From contig NZ_RJUU01000001.1 in NCBI RefSeq assembly GCF_003751445.1, positions 3,477,001 to 3,541,000 on the forward strand: DNA of 64,000 nucleotides, given 5' to 3'. Both the position numbers and the translations under genes were made by a program. Origin of the DNA: Streptomyces sp. 840.1 (GTDB lineage Bacteria; Actinomycetota; Actinomycetes; Streptomycetales; Streptomycetaceae). The notes under the pieces were generated by a model. It saw only the letters and a list, made by a program, of their open reading frames with translations. It was not told the origin of the DNA and did not search any database. Positions 45,735-55,964 of this stretch are shown piece after piece. Every line of letters begins with the position of its first letter. Positions within the stretch are counted from its first letter, which is position 1.

Positions 45735-47639
45735 TCAGCCCGTCGCGTTGCGCCAGACGGTCACGTCCACCGTCATGTACGTGCTGGGTGAGTCCTCGGA
45801 CGAGTGGCCCTGGTACGTCAGCAGGCCCATGTGGCCCGTGCCCGTGGTGATGCAGACCTGGCGCCCCTTGGAGAGCTTTTCCACGGGGATGTTCTGCGCG
45901 AACCGGGTCTCCGCGCGGCAGGCGGCCAGCGAGCCCGCCTGTCCCGGATCGAGCAGGACCAGCTTCCCCCCTTCGCTCTCCGCGTCGAGGTAACCGCCGC
46001 TGTCGTAGGACAGTTCGTACCCCTGGTCCTCGCCGTCCTGCGGCCGGAGGTCCTCGTCGCCGAGCGTCAGGTGGTAGCCCTCGGTGAGATTGATGGACTT
46101 GTACTCGGCGGGTTCCGGGTCGGCCTGCGGGGTCGGCTCGGCAGCGGGCTCGCCGCCCTTGTCATCGGCCGACGGCGTATCGGCGGCGTCCGGCGAGGTC
46201 TCGGCCTTGGGGGAGGTGCTGTTCGTCGGGGAGGCGTTGTTCTGCGTCTCCTTCCCGTCGTCCTTGAGCACGTAGTACGCGGCTCCGGCGCCCGCGATGG
46301 CGAAGACCAGCGCGGCGGCGATGGCGATGGCGGCGATGCGGCCGCCACGGCGCTTCGGGGGCGTGGGAGTGAGGTGGGTCTGCTGCCCCGGGGGCGGCAC
46401 GTGCCCGGGGTGGGTCTGCGCCTGGACGGGGAACTGGCCCGACGTGTGGGCCGGGTTCTGGTGCTGGACCTGCGGCTGAGGACCCGAGGGGTACTGCCGG
46501 CCGGGGTGGGCGGGCTGGGTCGGCTGCGCGTGCGGTGCCTGGAGGGGGTAGCCGGTCTGGGACGTGTCGGCGTACTGGCCGGGCGGCGGGGTCGGAGCCG
46601 GGCCGAAGCCCGGAGGCGGGGTGCTCGGTGCCGCCGGAGTGGTCGGTGAGTACGCGGCCGGGCCGGGAGCCGCGGTCGGGGCGGTGGTCGGAGGCGGCGG
46701 GGTCTGGGCGGGGGCCGGGGCCGCCGCTCGTACGGTGATGTCGGCGGCGACCGGGCTCGGCAGCCAGTCCTCGGGGCGGCGCAGCACCGTCTCCGCGTTC
46801 GCGGTCTGGCAGAGCTCGATCACCTCGGCGACCGACGGCCGGGCCTCCGGGTCCTTGGCCAGGCACCGGCTGACCAGCTCCATCAGCCGTTCCGGAACGC
46901 GGCTGAGGTCGGGCTCCTCGTGGACGATGCGGTAGAGCACCCCGTGCGAGGTCCCCTCCCCGAAGGCGGGCGCCCCCGCCGCCGCGAACGCCGCGACCTG
47001 GCCGAGGGCGAAGATGTCGGTGGCCGGGGTGACCCGGCGCCCGGCGGCCTGCTCCGGTGCCATGAACGACGGGGTGCCGATGGTGACGCCGCTGCCGGTG
47101 AGCGAGGTCGCGTCGGCCGCGTACGCGATGCCGAAGTCGATGACGCGGGGGCCGTCCGCGGCGAGCAGCACGTTGGACGGCTTGAGGTCGCGGTGCACGA
47201 TGCCCGCGCCGTGGATGACGTGCAGTGCCTCGGCCATGCCCGCGATCAGCAGCAGGACGGCCTCGACCGGCAGCGCCCCGTGCGCGACGACCGCGTCGGC
47301 GAGCGAGGGTCCGGGCACATAGGCGGTGGCCAGCCACGGCTGCGCGCCCTTGGTGTCCGCGTCGATGACCGGCGCGGTGAACAGCCCCTGCACGCGCTGC
47401 GCGGACTGCACCTCCTGGGCGAACCGCCGCCGGAACTCGGGGTCCTCACCGAACTCCGGCCGGATCACCTTGATGGCCACGGGCCGCCCGCCGGGCGTGT
47501 ACGACAGGTACACCTTGCCCATGCCGCCCGCACCGAGCTTGGCGGCCAGCCGGTATCCGGCGATGGTGGCCGGGTCGTCGGCGGATAGTGGCTGAAAGAC
47601 CTGGGAGGCGCTGCCCCCGCTTGGCTGCTGACCGCTCAT
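45735..47639 (-). CDS. Membrane serine/threonine protein kinase (PASTA-less)
   Basis: 634 residues. The kinase domain (about 25-285) has the P-loop LGAGGMGKVY, VAIKVIRPE (Lys), HRDLKPSNVLL, DFGIAYA and APEQAAG, all intact. A Pro/Gln-rich juxtamembrane region of about 150 residues is followed by one transmembrane helix (IAAIAIAAALVFAIAGAGAAYYVL) and an extracellular domain of about 170 residues without PASTA repeats. That domain ends in a beta-rich part with two cysteines (LAACRAETRF, RQVCITTGTG). GGGGGAG precedes the ATG. It likely senses an extracellular signal and phosphorylates cytoplasmic targets. Confidence 0.9.
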   Translation of the reverse strand: MSGQQPSGGSASQVFQPLSADDPATIAGYRLAAKLGAGGMGKVYLSYTPGGRPVAIKVIRPEFGEDPEFRRRFAQEVQSAQRVQGLFTAPVIDADTKGAQPWLATAYVPGPSLADAVVAHGALPVEAVLLLIAGMAEALHVIHGAGIVHRDLKPSNVLLAADGPRVIDFGIAYAADATSLTGSGVTIGTPSFMAPEQAAGRRVTPATDIFALGQVAAFAAAGAPAFGEGTSHGVLYRIVHEEPDLSRVPERLMELVSRCLAKDPEARPSVAEVIELCQTANAETVLRRPEDWLPSPVAADITVRAAAPAPAQTPPPPTTAPTAAPGPAAYSPTTPAAPSTPPPGFGPAPTPPPGQYADTSQTGYPLQAPHAQPTQPAHPGRQYPSGPQPQVQHQNPAHTSGQFPVQAQTHPGHVPPPGQQTHLTPTPPKRRGGRIAAIAIAAALVFAIAGAGAAYYVLKDDGKETQNNASPTNSTSPKAETSPDAADTPSADDKGGEPAAEPTPQADPEPAEYKSINLTEGYHLTLGDEDLRPQDGEDQGYELSYDSGGYLDAESEGGKLVLLDPGQAGSLAACRAETRFAQNIPVEKLSKGRQVCITTGTGHMGLLTYQGHSSEDSPSTYMTVDVTVWRNATG

Positions 47640-47765
47640 GAACTCGTATCTCCCCCGCAGAGCGCTGCTGTCGAAACGGCACCTTATCCAAATCCGGGCC
47701 GGGTGGCGCCGGAGCTTCCCGGCCGGCCCGGTGCGGCCGGACCCCGTCTGTGACAATTCGCCTCA

Positions 47766-48156
47766 TGCCGTACCTGGTTGCTCCCGCGATACCCGCCGGC
47801 GCACTGGCCGTGACCGGCCGGCCCACCCTGAACGGCCCGCCGGGAAGGGCGCCCACTGGGCGTTGGCCGACGCGCAGAGCGACGCGCTGCTGGGCAGGGT
47901 CGCCCTGAAGTCCTTCGACCTCCAGGGCGGCACGGCCGAACTCGCCTACTGGATCGTCCCGTCGGCGCGCGGCCGGGGCCTGTGTCCCCGGGCGGCCATG
48001 GTGGCCACCCGCTGGGCGCTGTACGAGTGCGGCTTCCACCGCGTCGAGCTGGAGCACGCGAGCGCCAACCACGCGTCCTGCCGGGTGGCGGTCAAGGCCG
48101 GCTTCGAACCCCGGTCCGGGTCCGGGGCCGGGCCGGCGGCTACTCCGGCGGGTTGA
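47766..48156 (+). pseudogene. Broken GNAT acetyltransferase gene
   Basis: An ATG frame gives MPYLVAPAIPAGALAVTGRP, the normal start of a Streptomyces GNAT protein, but the conserved continuation lies in another frame from about 47850 (HWALADAQSDALLGRVALKS, YWIVPSARGRGLCPRA, FHRVELEHASANHASCRVA). About 50 residues expected between the two parts are missing, and the usual C-terminal region after the KAGFE motif is also lost. An internal deletion with frameshift explains this. Confidence 0.65.
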
Positions 48157-48886
48157 GCTTGCGGAAGTACGTCCAGCTGGTCTCGTTCGGCTCGCTCCAC
48201 TTCTCCGGGGCGCGGGCGAACTCCGGCTGGTGGGCGGCGATGTAGGCCCGGGTGCGCTCGGGGACCTCGTCGTACGAGCCGAGCTTGCGGCCCCGGCAGT
48301 GGAAGGTGAGCCCGCCCGGCCGCTGACCGCGTGCCATCCACGGGAGCCACGGGGACATCCGGGTCCACGACATGGTGGCCGGGACACTGGGCGCCGGGCC
48401 GGCCAGGTCGGCCCGGTCGGCGAAGAACTGGAAGAGCTCCAGGGCCTTGTACGTGTCACCGGCCGAGTGCACGGGGTACTGGGCCACCGGCAGCGGTGAG
48501 GGGTAGGCGAGCGGGATCTCCAGGCTGAAGCAGACCTGCCCGCCGAGTTCGGTCGTCGGGATCGGGAAGGGGCGCCACTTCTGGTTCGCCGGGTCGTTCC
48601 AGACGTGCACCACGGGCTGGTCCTGCCAGGTCTCCAGGATCTCGCGGCTCGCGGGGTCGAGGTAGAAGGCGGCCTCACGGGTGAGCAGTTGGTAGGCGTC
48701 CGGCCCGGCCTCGGCATCCTGGACCAGCCGGGAGACGTTGAGCCCCTCGAAGCCGAAGACGCGCTGGTAGGGCTCGTCGGGGGACCAGGCGTACACGTCG
48801 CCGGACCACCAGTACGTGACCTCCTCGCCGTCGAGCGAGGCGCGGGTGCGGGCGAAGGAGCGGAGCAGCTCCGCGGGTGTCGTCAT
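48140..48886 (-). CDS. DUF1838-like protein
   Basis: 248 residues. RASLDGEEVTYWWSGDVYAW, EGLNVSRLVQ, ETWQDQPVVHVWNDPAN and MSWTRMSPWLPWMARGQRPG are features I associate with the DUF1838 family, whose members are uncharacterised and sometimes exported. No signal peptide here. Its 3' end overlaps the broken GNAT gene by 17 bp, tail to tail. Start at 48886 (MTTP) rather than 48892. Confidence 0.7.
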   Translation of the reverse strand: MTTPAELLRSFARTRASLDGEEVTYWWSGDVYAWSPDEPYQRVFGFEGLNVSRLVQDAEAGPDAYQLLTREAAFYLDPASREILETWQDQPVVHVWNDPANQKWRPFPIPTTELGGQVCFSLEIPLAYPSPLPVAQYPVHSAGDTYKALELFQFFADRADLAGPAPSVPATMSWTRMSPWLPWMARGQRPGGLTFHCRGRKLGSYDEVPERTRAYIAAHQPEFARAPEKWSEPNETSWTYFRKLNPPE

Positions 48887-48986
48887 ACGCACTACTCTGC
48901 GCGGTCAGGGCCCGCGCCGGGCGGGAAACACCCCGGAGGGGCCCGAAGCGGCCACGCCCGCGTGAGGCGACTCGGGCCCAGCTGCG

Positions 48987-50051
48987 TCACGCAGGCGTGG
49001 GGAACACGTACCGCACGCCCGTCGCCTGCTCCGAGAGTTCCCACAGCCGCCGGCCGGTCGCGGCGTCGGCCGCTCCGGCGGAGAGCTCCACCCGCGTCGG
49101 ACCGCCCCGCAGCTCCGCCATGCCGTCCGGCCCGATGAACTCGCCGCTCCGCACGCCCGGTTCCGTCGCCGCGTACAACTGCGGCAGCGCGCCCCGGTCC
49201 GGGTTCTGGGCGAGAGGGGTGAGGAGGTGGCCGAACAGCAGCTTCACCATGCCGACGGGCCCGTCCGTCTGGAGGCCGGTCGCGGCGTAGCCGGGGTGGG
49301 CGAGCACGCTGCGGACCGGGCTGCCGGCTTCGCTCAGCCGGCGGTGGAGCACGTGGCCGAAGACCGCGTTGGCGAGCTTCGACTGGTTGTAGTACCCCAT
49401 CGGTGAGTAGCGGCGCTCGCCCGTGATGTCGTCGAAGAAGAGCCGCGCCTTGCGGTGGTTGGCCGAACTCACCGTGACGACGACGGGGTCGGTGCCCGGA
49501 GTCAGCAGATCGAGGAGCAGCCCGGTCAGCGCGAAGTGGCCGAGATGGTTGGACGCGAACTGCAGCTCGTGGCCCTGCGGGCTCAGCGACCGGGGCGGTG
49601 CCATCACACCGGCGTTGTTGACGAGCACGTCCAGCCGCGGGTGAACGGCGCGCACCGCACCGGCGAAGGTGCGCACCGAGTCGAGGTCGGCGAGGTCGAG
49701 GCGTTGCACTTCCAGGCTCGCGCCCGGGTGCTCGGCGGTGATCGCGGCGGCTGCCCGGCGGCCCTTGTCCTCGTCGCGGACGGCGAGGATCACGTGCGCT
49801 CCCCGGCGTGCGACCGCGCGGGTGGTGGCCAGGCCGAGCCCGCTGTTGGCACCGGTGACGACGAAGACCCGCCCGGTCTGGTCCGGCATCTGCCCGGAGG
49901 CCCAACGCGTCCGCCGCCCCTGCCCGTGCCCGTCCTGCCCGTCCTGCCCGTGCCCGTCCCGCTCCTGCTCGTCCTGCCTCTGCCCGTCCTGCTTCTTCTG
50001 CTCCTGCTGGTTCCGCTCGGGCTGCTGGTCCCGCTCCTGCCGCTGTGTCAT
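48987..50051 (-). CDS. Short-chain dehydrogenase with low-complexity N-terminus
   Basis: 354 residues. The first about 55 are almost only Gln, Glu, Asp, Gly, Arg and His (QEQKKQDGQRQDEQERDGHG). They are encoded by an imperfect short tandem repeat (about 49918-50040). The SDR domain follows: VFVVTGANSGLGLATTRAV for the NADP(H) site, VLVNNAGVMA, the catalytic Ser in TVSSANH and YNQSKLAN (Tyr-x3-Lys). It belongs to the retinol-dehydrogenase-like group. A second in-frame start after the repeat (MPDQTGRV) may give the ancestral protein. Divergent from a TetR gene. Confidence 0.85.
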   Translation of the reverse strand: MTQRQERDQQPERNQQEQKKQDGQRQDEQERDGHGQDGQDGHGQGRRTRWASGQMPDQTGRVFVVTGANSGLGLATTRAVARRGAHVILAVRDEDKGRRAAAAITAEHPGASLEVQRLDLADLDSVRTFAGAVRAVHPRLDVLVNNAGVMAPPRSLSPQGHELQFASNHLGHFALTGLLLDLLTPGTDPVVVTVSSANHRKARLFFDDITGERRYSPMGYYNQSKLANAVFGHVLHRRLSEAGSPVRSVLAHPGYAATGLQTDGPVGMVKLLFGHLLTPLAQNPDRGALPQLYAATEPGVRSGEFIGPDGMAELRGGPTRVELSAGAADAATGRRLWELSEQATGVRYVFPTPA

Positions 50052-50070
50052 GCGGCACAGGCTGCCTCTG

Positions 50071-50105
50071 ATGGCACTCGGTGTCAAGACGCTACTGAGT
50101 GCCAT
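50071..50105. promoter_or_regulatory. Operator between SDR and TetR genes
   Basis: ATGGCACTC (50071-50079) and GAGTGCCAT (50097-50105) are perfect inverted arms with a 17-base spacer, extendable to 11 of 12. They lie 8-20 bp upstream of each gene's start, where the TetR product would block both. Confidence 0.65.
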
Positions 50106-50112
50106 TGGGGGC

Positions 50113-50760
50113 ATGAAGTACCCTGAGTGGGTGAGCAACCGCCCCGAAGTGACGATGGCCCAGCGCAAGCGTCAGCTGGTCTCCGACGAACTGACCGAAG
50201 CAGCGCTGCAGTTGATGGCGTCGAAGGGGTTCGAAGCGGTCACGATCGACGAGATCGTGAGCGCTGCGGGCGTGTCCAAGCGGACGTTCTTCCGGTACTT
50301 CGCGTCCAAGGAGGACGTCGTCGTCCGGTTCCTGGCCGACATGGGCACCGGCATCCGCGCGGAGCTCGCGGCGCGCCCCGCCGGGGAACCGCCCTCCGTC
50401 GCGCTGCTGCACGCCGTCCGAGTCCCGCTCGCTGTCTGCTCCGGCCACTCCGAATCGGACAGGGCGCTGCGCGTCGTGCAGCTGATCCTGCGCACCCCCG
50501 CCCTGCTCGCCCGCTTCCTGGAGCGCCAGGCGCAGTGGCGGGACGACCTGGCGGAGGAGCTGGCCCGGCGTCCGTGGCCGGAGGCGGAGTCCGACCTCTA
50601 TCCGAGGCTGGCCGCGGGAATGGCACTGAACGCCTTCGATGCCGTACTGCACCGGTGGAGCGCGAGCGACGGCGCGGAGGACCCGGCCGACCTCATCGAC
50701 CGGGCGTTCGCGGTGATCAACCCGGCGCTGGACGGCGCGCGAGGACGACAGGAGTCCTGA
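50113..50760 (+). CDS. TetR-family regulator
   Basis: 215 residues. The helix-turn-helix ALQLMASKGFEAVTIDEIV, SAAGVSKRTFFRYFASKED is classic TetR, with a helical C-terminal ligand domain (LRTPALLARFLERQAQWRDD). The ATG at 50113 is only 8 bp from the operator. A second start at 50155 (MAQRKRQ) is possible. It probably controls the divergent SDR gene. Confidence 0.9.
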   Translation: MKYPEWVSNRPEVTMAQRKRQLVSDELTEAALQLMASKGFEAVTIDEIVSAAGVSKRTFFRYFASKEDVVVRFLADMGTGIRAELAARPAGEPPSVALLHAVRVPLAVCSGHSESDRALRVVQLILRTPALLARFLERQAQWRDDLAEELARRPWPEAESDLYPRLAAGMALNAFDAVLHRWSASDGAEDPADLIDRAFAVINPALDGARGRQES

Positions 50761-50950
50761 ACGACCACTCCTGTCCACTCCTGGCCACTGCTGTCCGCTC
50801 CCGTCGCCCCTGCCCGCCCTGTCCATCCCTGTGCAGCCCTGTCCGGAATCCACCGCTCTTATTGCACGCTCGTCGAAACACGGGCCGAGGGCGCGGCGGC
50901 GGCCCCAGGGTGGACGAGTCACTGACCGACCCGAGCACATGGGGGACACC

Positions 50951-51334
50951 ATGCTCACGCTCAAGAACCTCGGCCGGCTCGTCGCCGGCTCCGCGCTGAT
51001 CGCCGGCACACTCGTACTCGGATCCCCGGCGGCCCACGCCGCCGGCTGCTCCGGGGGCAGTTCGGGAATGAACTGCGGCAACTACGCCCCGACCGCACTG
51101 ATGAACCACCCCTGCTTCGAGCCGTCGTCCACCTGCGGCAACCGGATCAACCAGGTCGACACGCTGCGTTCCACGTACAGCTGGTTCAAGTGCTACGTGC
51201 GCGGCGAGAAGCACAGCGGCGGCAACACCGTCTGGTACTACACCAACGGTGACGACCACGGGAGTTACGGCTACATCCCGGCGTCCCGCGTCTTCACCAG
51301 CGTGGACCCGGCACCCGGCCTCCCGCACTGCTGA
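50951..51334 (+). CDS. Small secreted cysteine-rich protein
   Basis: 127 residues. Signal peptide (LVAGSALIAGTLVLGSPAAHA) followed by a mature domain with six cysteines (GCSGGSSGMNCGNYAP, HPCFEPSSTCGN, KCYVRG, PHC). WFKCYVRGEKHSGGNTVWYY and DDHGSYGYIPASRVF recall SH3-like peptide domains in small Streptomyces exoproteins. Function is unknown. The gap upstream (50761-50950) holds short CACTCCTG-type repeats and no gene. Confidence 0.75.
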   Translation: MLTLKNLGRLVAGSALIAGTLVLGSPAAHAAGCSGGSSGMNCGNYAPTALMNHPCFEPSSTCGNRINQVDTLRSTYSWFKCYVRGEKHSGGNTVWYYTNGDDHGSYGYIPASRVFTSVDPAPGLPHC

Positions 51335-51466
51335 CGGCGTCCCGCGTCCCGCGACGCGGGTGCGCACGGAAGCCGCGATTCCCGTTGCGTGGCGGGTGGG
51401 CCTGCCTGACCATGACCTCGCAGGTCCGCCCGTCCCGTGGCGGCCGCCGTGGACGAAGGGGGCTCC

Positions 51467-52087
51467 GTGCGCAAGCTCGTGTACTGCATCGGCTCAACCC
51501 TGGACGGTTTCATCGCCGGCCCGGACGGCGCCGACCTCACCGGCCCGGACGGGTTCTGGCCGCTCCCGGACGACTACATCGGGCACATCATCGCCGAGTA
51601 CCCGGAAACCCTGCCCGGCCCGGCCCGTACCGCGCTGTCCGTCTCGGCTCCCGGCACCCGCTTCGACACCGTTCTGGAAGGGCGCAGGTCCTACGAGACC
51701 GGCCTCCGGGCAGGGGTGACCGACGCCTATCCGCATCTGCGGCACCTCGTGTTCTCCCGCACGCTCGGCGAGAGCCCCGACCCCGCCGTGGAGGTCGTGG
51801 CGGACGACCCGGTGGCGCGGGTCAGGGGGCTGAAACGGGAGGCGGGCAAGGACATCTGGCTGGTCGGCGGCGGTGAGCTCGCGGGCGCCCTGTACTCCGA
51901 GATCGACACGCTGATCGTCAAGCTGAGCCCGCTGACGTTCGGCGCCGGCATCCCGCTCTTCTCCGACAGGGCCACGTTCGACCCGAACGCGTGGACGCTC
52001 ACGGATCACAGGGTCCTGGACAGCGGGGCGTTGTTCCTGACGTACGACTGTGCCACCACCACCATGATCATCTCGGTCACGGACTGA
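51467..52087 (+). CDS. Dihydrofolate-reductase-like (RibD C-terminal domain) protein
   Basis: 206 residues from a GTG start. LVYCIGSTLDGFIAGPDG is the typical N-terminus, DTVLEGRRSYETG the middle, DIWLVGGGELAGAL the nucleotide-binding loop and FGAGIPLFS the end of the fold. Streptomyces have many such reductases of unknown substrate. The 3' end overlaps that of the convergent hydrolase gene by 11 bp. Confidence 0.88.
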   Translation: MRKLVYCIGSTLDGFIAGPDGADLTGPDGFWPLPDDYIGHIIAEYPETLPGPARTALSVSAPGTRFDTVLEGRRSYETGLRAGVTDAYPHLRHLVFSRTLGESPDPAVEVVADDPVARVRGLKREAGKDIWLVGGGELAGALYSEIDTLIVKLSPLTFGAGIPLFSDRATFDPNAWTLTDHRVLDSGALFLTYDCATTTMIISVTD

Positions 52088-52904
52088 GGGGCCGACCCCG
52101 CTCCTCAGCCGATTCCGCCAGGAACCCGGAGATGAGGCCGCACAGCGTCGCGGGACGCTCCAGGTGCAGGTCGTGGCCGGTCCCGGGGAGGCCGACGGCC
52201 TCGGTGGCGGGGCGCCGGCGCAGCATCTCCTCGACCTCCTGGGGCGGGACGAAACCGGTCTGGCCCAGGACGAGCAGGGCCGGGCAGGCAACGGCGTCCC
52301 ACTCGCCCCAGAAGTGGCGCCGGGCGTTCTCCGAGATCGCGCCGACCATCACGTCCCGGTCGAACCGGGGCCACCAGCCGCCACCGCGTTCCTCCAGCCC
52401 GCCGGCCCAGCCCTCGCCGAGCGGTCCGCCGCCGAAGAAGCTGACGGCGGCTTCGCGCGAGGCGAACGGCGTCGGCCAGGAGTCCAGCCAACTGCCGATC
52501 TTGGACGGCGTGTTCGGGTCCGCGACAGCCGGGCCCGCCTCGACGAGGACGAGTGCGCCCACGTGCCCGGGGTGGGCGGCGGCGGTGAGCATGGCGGTGT
52601 GGGCGCCCAGGGACTGGCCGATGAGGACGGGCCGTCGCAGGCCGAGCTGATCGGCCACGGCGACGACATCGGACACGTAGGCGGCGCGGGACACATCCTG
52701 CGGACGACGCTCGGCGGCGCCGTGCCCGCGCTGGTCGACCGCGACGATCCGGAGCGCGGGGCTCAGGGACCGGGCCACCGCGTCCCATTCACCGGCGTGG
52801 CCCGCCAGCCCGTGCAGCAGGATGGCGGGCCGGCCCGGTCCGCCCCAGTCCCGGCAGACCAGCCGGACACCGTCCCGGATCACCGTGCGTTCGGACCAGG
52901 ACAT
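52077..52904 (-). CDS. Alpha/beta-fold hydrolase
   Basis: 275 residues. ILLHGLAGHAGEWDAVA gives the oxyanion loop, IGQSLGAHTAML the nucleophile elbow (Ser in GQSLG), and GTGHDLHLERP the catalytic His. The substrate is unknown. The ATG at 52904 follows GGAGG by five bases, supporting this start. The open frame runs on upstream to an ATG at 53132 (MDLPSVNPGF), which would add about 76 residues. Confidence 0.88.
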   Translation of the reverse strand: MSWSERTVIRDGVRLVCRDWGGPGRPAILLHGLAGHAGEWDAVARSLSPALRIVAVDQRGHGAAERRPQDVSRAAYVSDVVAVADQLGLRRPVLIGQSLGAHTAMLTAAAHPGHVGALVLVEAGPAVADPNTPSKIGSWLDSWPTPFASREAAVSFFGGGPLGEGWAGGLEERGGGWWPRFDRDVMVGAISENARRHFWGEWDAVACPALLVLGQTGFVPPQEVEEMLRRRPATEAVGLPGTGHDLHLERPATLCGLISGFLAESAEERGRPLSP

Positions 52905-53329
52905 ACGGGCCTCCAGGGCATGGGGGGGCAGGGGTTCGTGCCGCGCCGTCGCCGTGCAGTCGCCGGGCCCCACGTCCTCAGGTCTGCGGGCCTGCGGGCC
53001 GTTCAGTGCGGCGAGTCCGCGACGGACGGCGGCAGCGGAACGGTCGAGTTGCTCACGCTCACGGGCATGCCATTCGGCCTGTACGGGAAACGGATCGGCG
53101 GCGAAGCCGGGGTTCACGGACGGGAGATCCATGACCGCGAGAACCGACTCGTCCTCGTGGACCCCACCGGCCCGAGCCCGAACAGTAGAGCAGGCGCGCC
53201 GGGGGAGGGGCCAGCAGGTTTCGCGGGCCGGCCGCCGGGGCGGCATGCGCAGCGCGGCGGCCGCGCCTGAGACCACCGGACTACCCACCGAGGACACCGC
53301 CTGAGGGCGTCGTACGGCAGCACTAGGCT
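52905..53329. other. Gap before the AAA+ gene, with open upstream frame
   Basis: 425 bp between the hydrolase start and the AAA+ start. On the minus strand the hydrolase frame stays open to 53132, coding FPVQAEWHAREREQLDRS-like helical sequence, so a longer hydrolase or a small lost gene is possible. From 53133 to 53329 I see no gene; the promoter of the AAA+ gene must lie here. Confidence 0.4.
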
Positions 53330-54567
<1,238 letters not shown>

Positions 54568-54571
<4 letters not shown>

Positions 54572-55692
54572 CGACGACCCTGCACCCCTCGGTGGAGCGG
54601 GCCGACCTGCTCATCGACCTCAAGCGGTACGAGGAGGCCAGGGAACTGCTGGCCCAGCGGCTCGCGGAGGACCCCGACGACATCCGGGCCTGGGTCGAAC
54701 TCGCCCGCAGCCACCTCGGGGACAGCCCGAACGCCCCCGAGGCCCTGGAGGCGACCGAGCGGGCACTGGCCCTGAACGCCGAGGACATCGGCGCGCTCCT
54801 CATGTACGCGAGCGCCCTGCGGGTGAACGGCCGCTTCCCGGAGACCGAGGGCGTGCTGCGCGAGGCGATCCGCCTGGCCCCCGACTACTGGTACACGTAC
54901 GCCCGGCTCGCCGACTGGCTGTGGCGCATCAGAATCATCAGCTCCGCACGCACCAACGGCAACGAGGTCCGGCGCGAGGACCACGACGCCGCACTGCGGG
55001 AGGCCGACCTCATAGCCCAGGAAGCCATCAGGCTGGGCCCCGAGCAGGTGTACGCCTACGAAGTGGCATGGCTCATAGCCGACATGTCCGCCGACGGCGT
55101 CGTCGCCGCCCGGATGGACGAGGCCATCCTCCGCCTGGACCCGCAGCACGAACAGGCCCTGGCCCGCCGGACGAAGAGCGCCGCGACCGCCCCCGGCGTC
55201 AAGGCGGCGGAAGCGGCCACCCTGTACGCCGACGCGCTGGCCTCCACCCCGGACTCCGCCCCGATGCAGCGCGGACTGGACGCCGCCTCCTACCGCCTCC
55301 TGCGCGGCCTCCGCTGGCTCGCCCTGCTCTGCCTGGCCCTCGCCGCCACCGGCATCGACCTCTTCGCGACGGACGGCGACACCCAGCGCCACCTGCCACT
55401 GCCCCTGGGCCAGCGCCTGTGGGACCTCGTTCCGATGGCAGCCATCTGGGCCCTGGGCGCCCTGCTGCGCTACCGCCGCCTGCGCGCCGGCATCAGGGTC
55501 AACCTGCACTCCCTCATCCGCCGCCTCCCCTGGTCCCGCATCGTCCTCGGCCAGGCGGCGTGGGCCATGCTCTGCGCGCTCCTGATCACCCAGATCCCCT
55601 GGACGGACCGCACGATCCCCCTCGTACTCTTCTGGGCGGGCCTGGCGCCGGCCCTGGCGACGATGTGGTTCGACCGGCCGAAGAACGCTTGA
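54568..55692 (+). CDS. TPR membrane protein coupled to the AAA+ ATPase
   Basis: 374 residues. The N-terminal about 230 residues form TPR-type helices (YEEARELLAQRLAEDPDD, WVELARSHLGDSPNAPEALE, TYARLADWLW). Four transmembrane helices follow at the C-terminus (WLALLCLALAATGIDLF, LVPMAAIWALGALL, LGQAAWAMLCALLITQI, LVLFWAGLAPALATMWF). The GTGA overlap with the ATPase gene and shared TPR segments suggest the two form a complex at the membrane. I know no named system of this form. Confidence 0.8.
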
Positions 55693-55964
55693 GCCGGGGC
55701 GAAGGGCGAATCGGGGGGGGCGCGCCGAGAATCCCGTCCGGCTGTGGATCCTCAACGGGGGATCATGACTGACCAGACTGGGACGACGACAGCGAGTACC
55801 ACGACGAAGTTCAACGCGCCAAGCGAGCGCCACGGTTGGCCTCGGCGGCGATCGCCGGCTCGGCCGGAGCGCTCGGCTGCGCACTGGTCGGCGTAGCCGT
55901 TGTGCGCGCGGCTACGGTCGCCGCGTACTACTACGGCATCGCACTACTAGGGCCTTTTGGCCCC
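55693..55964 (+). pseudogene. Remnant of a small membrane-protein gene
   Basis: An ATG at 55765 opens a frame that stops early, while a second frame codes WDDDSEYHDEVQRAKRAP then a hydrophobic segment (AAIAGSAGALGCALVGVAVV, AATVAAYYYGIALLG) ending at 55991. The two parts together would make one small protein, so a frameshift is likely. No other gene is seen between the TPR gene and 55964. Confidence 0.3.

Noticed and set aside
38845..53297. A biosynthetic gene cluster in the accessory-looking region.
   Set aside because: No synthase, synthetase, terpene cyclase or RiPP core is visible; the genes are scattered transporters, regulators and single enzymes.
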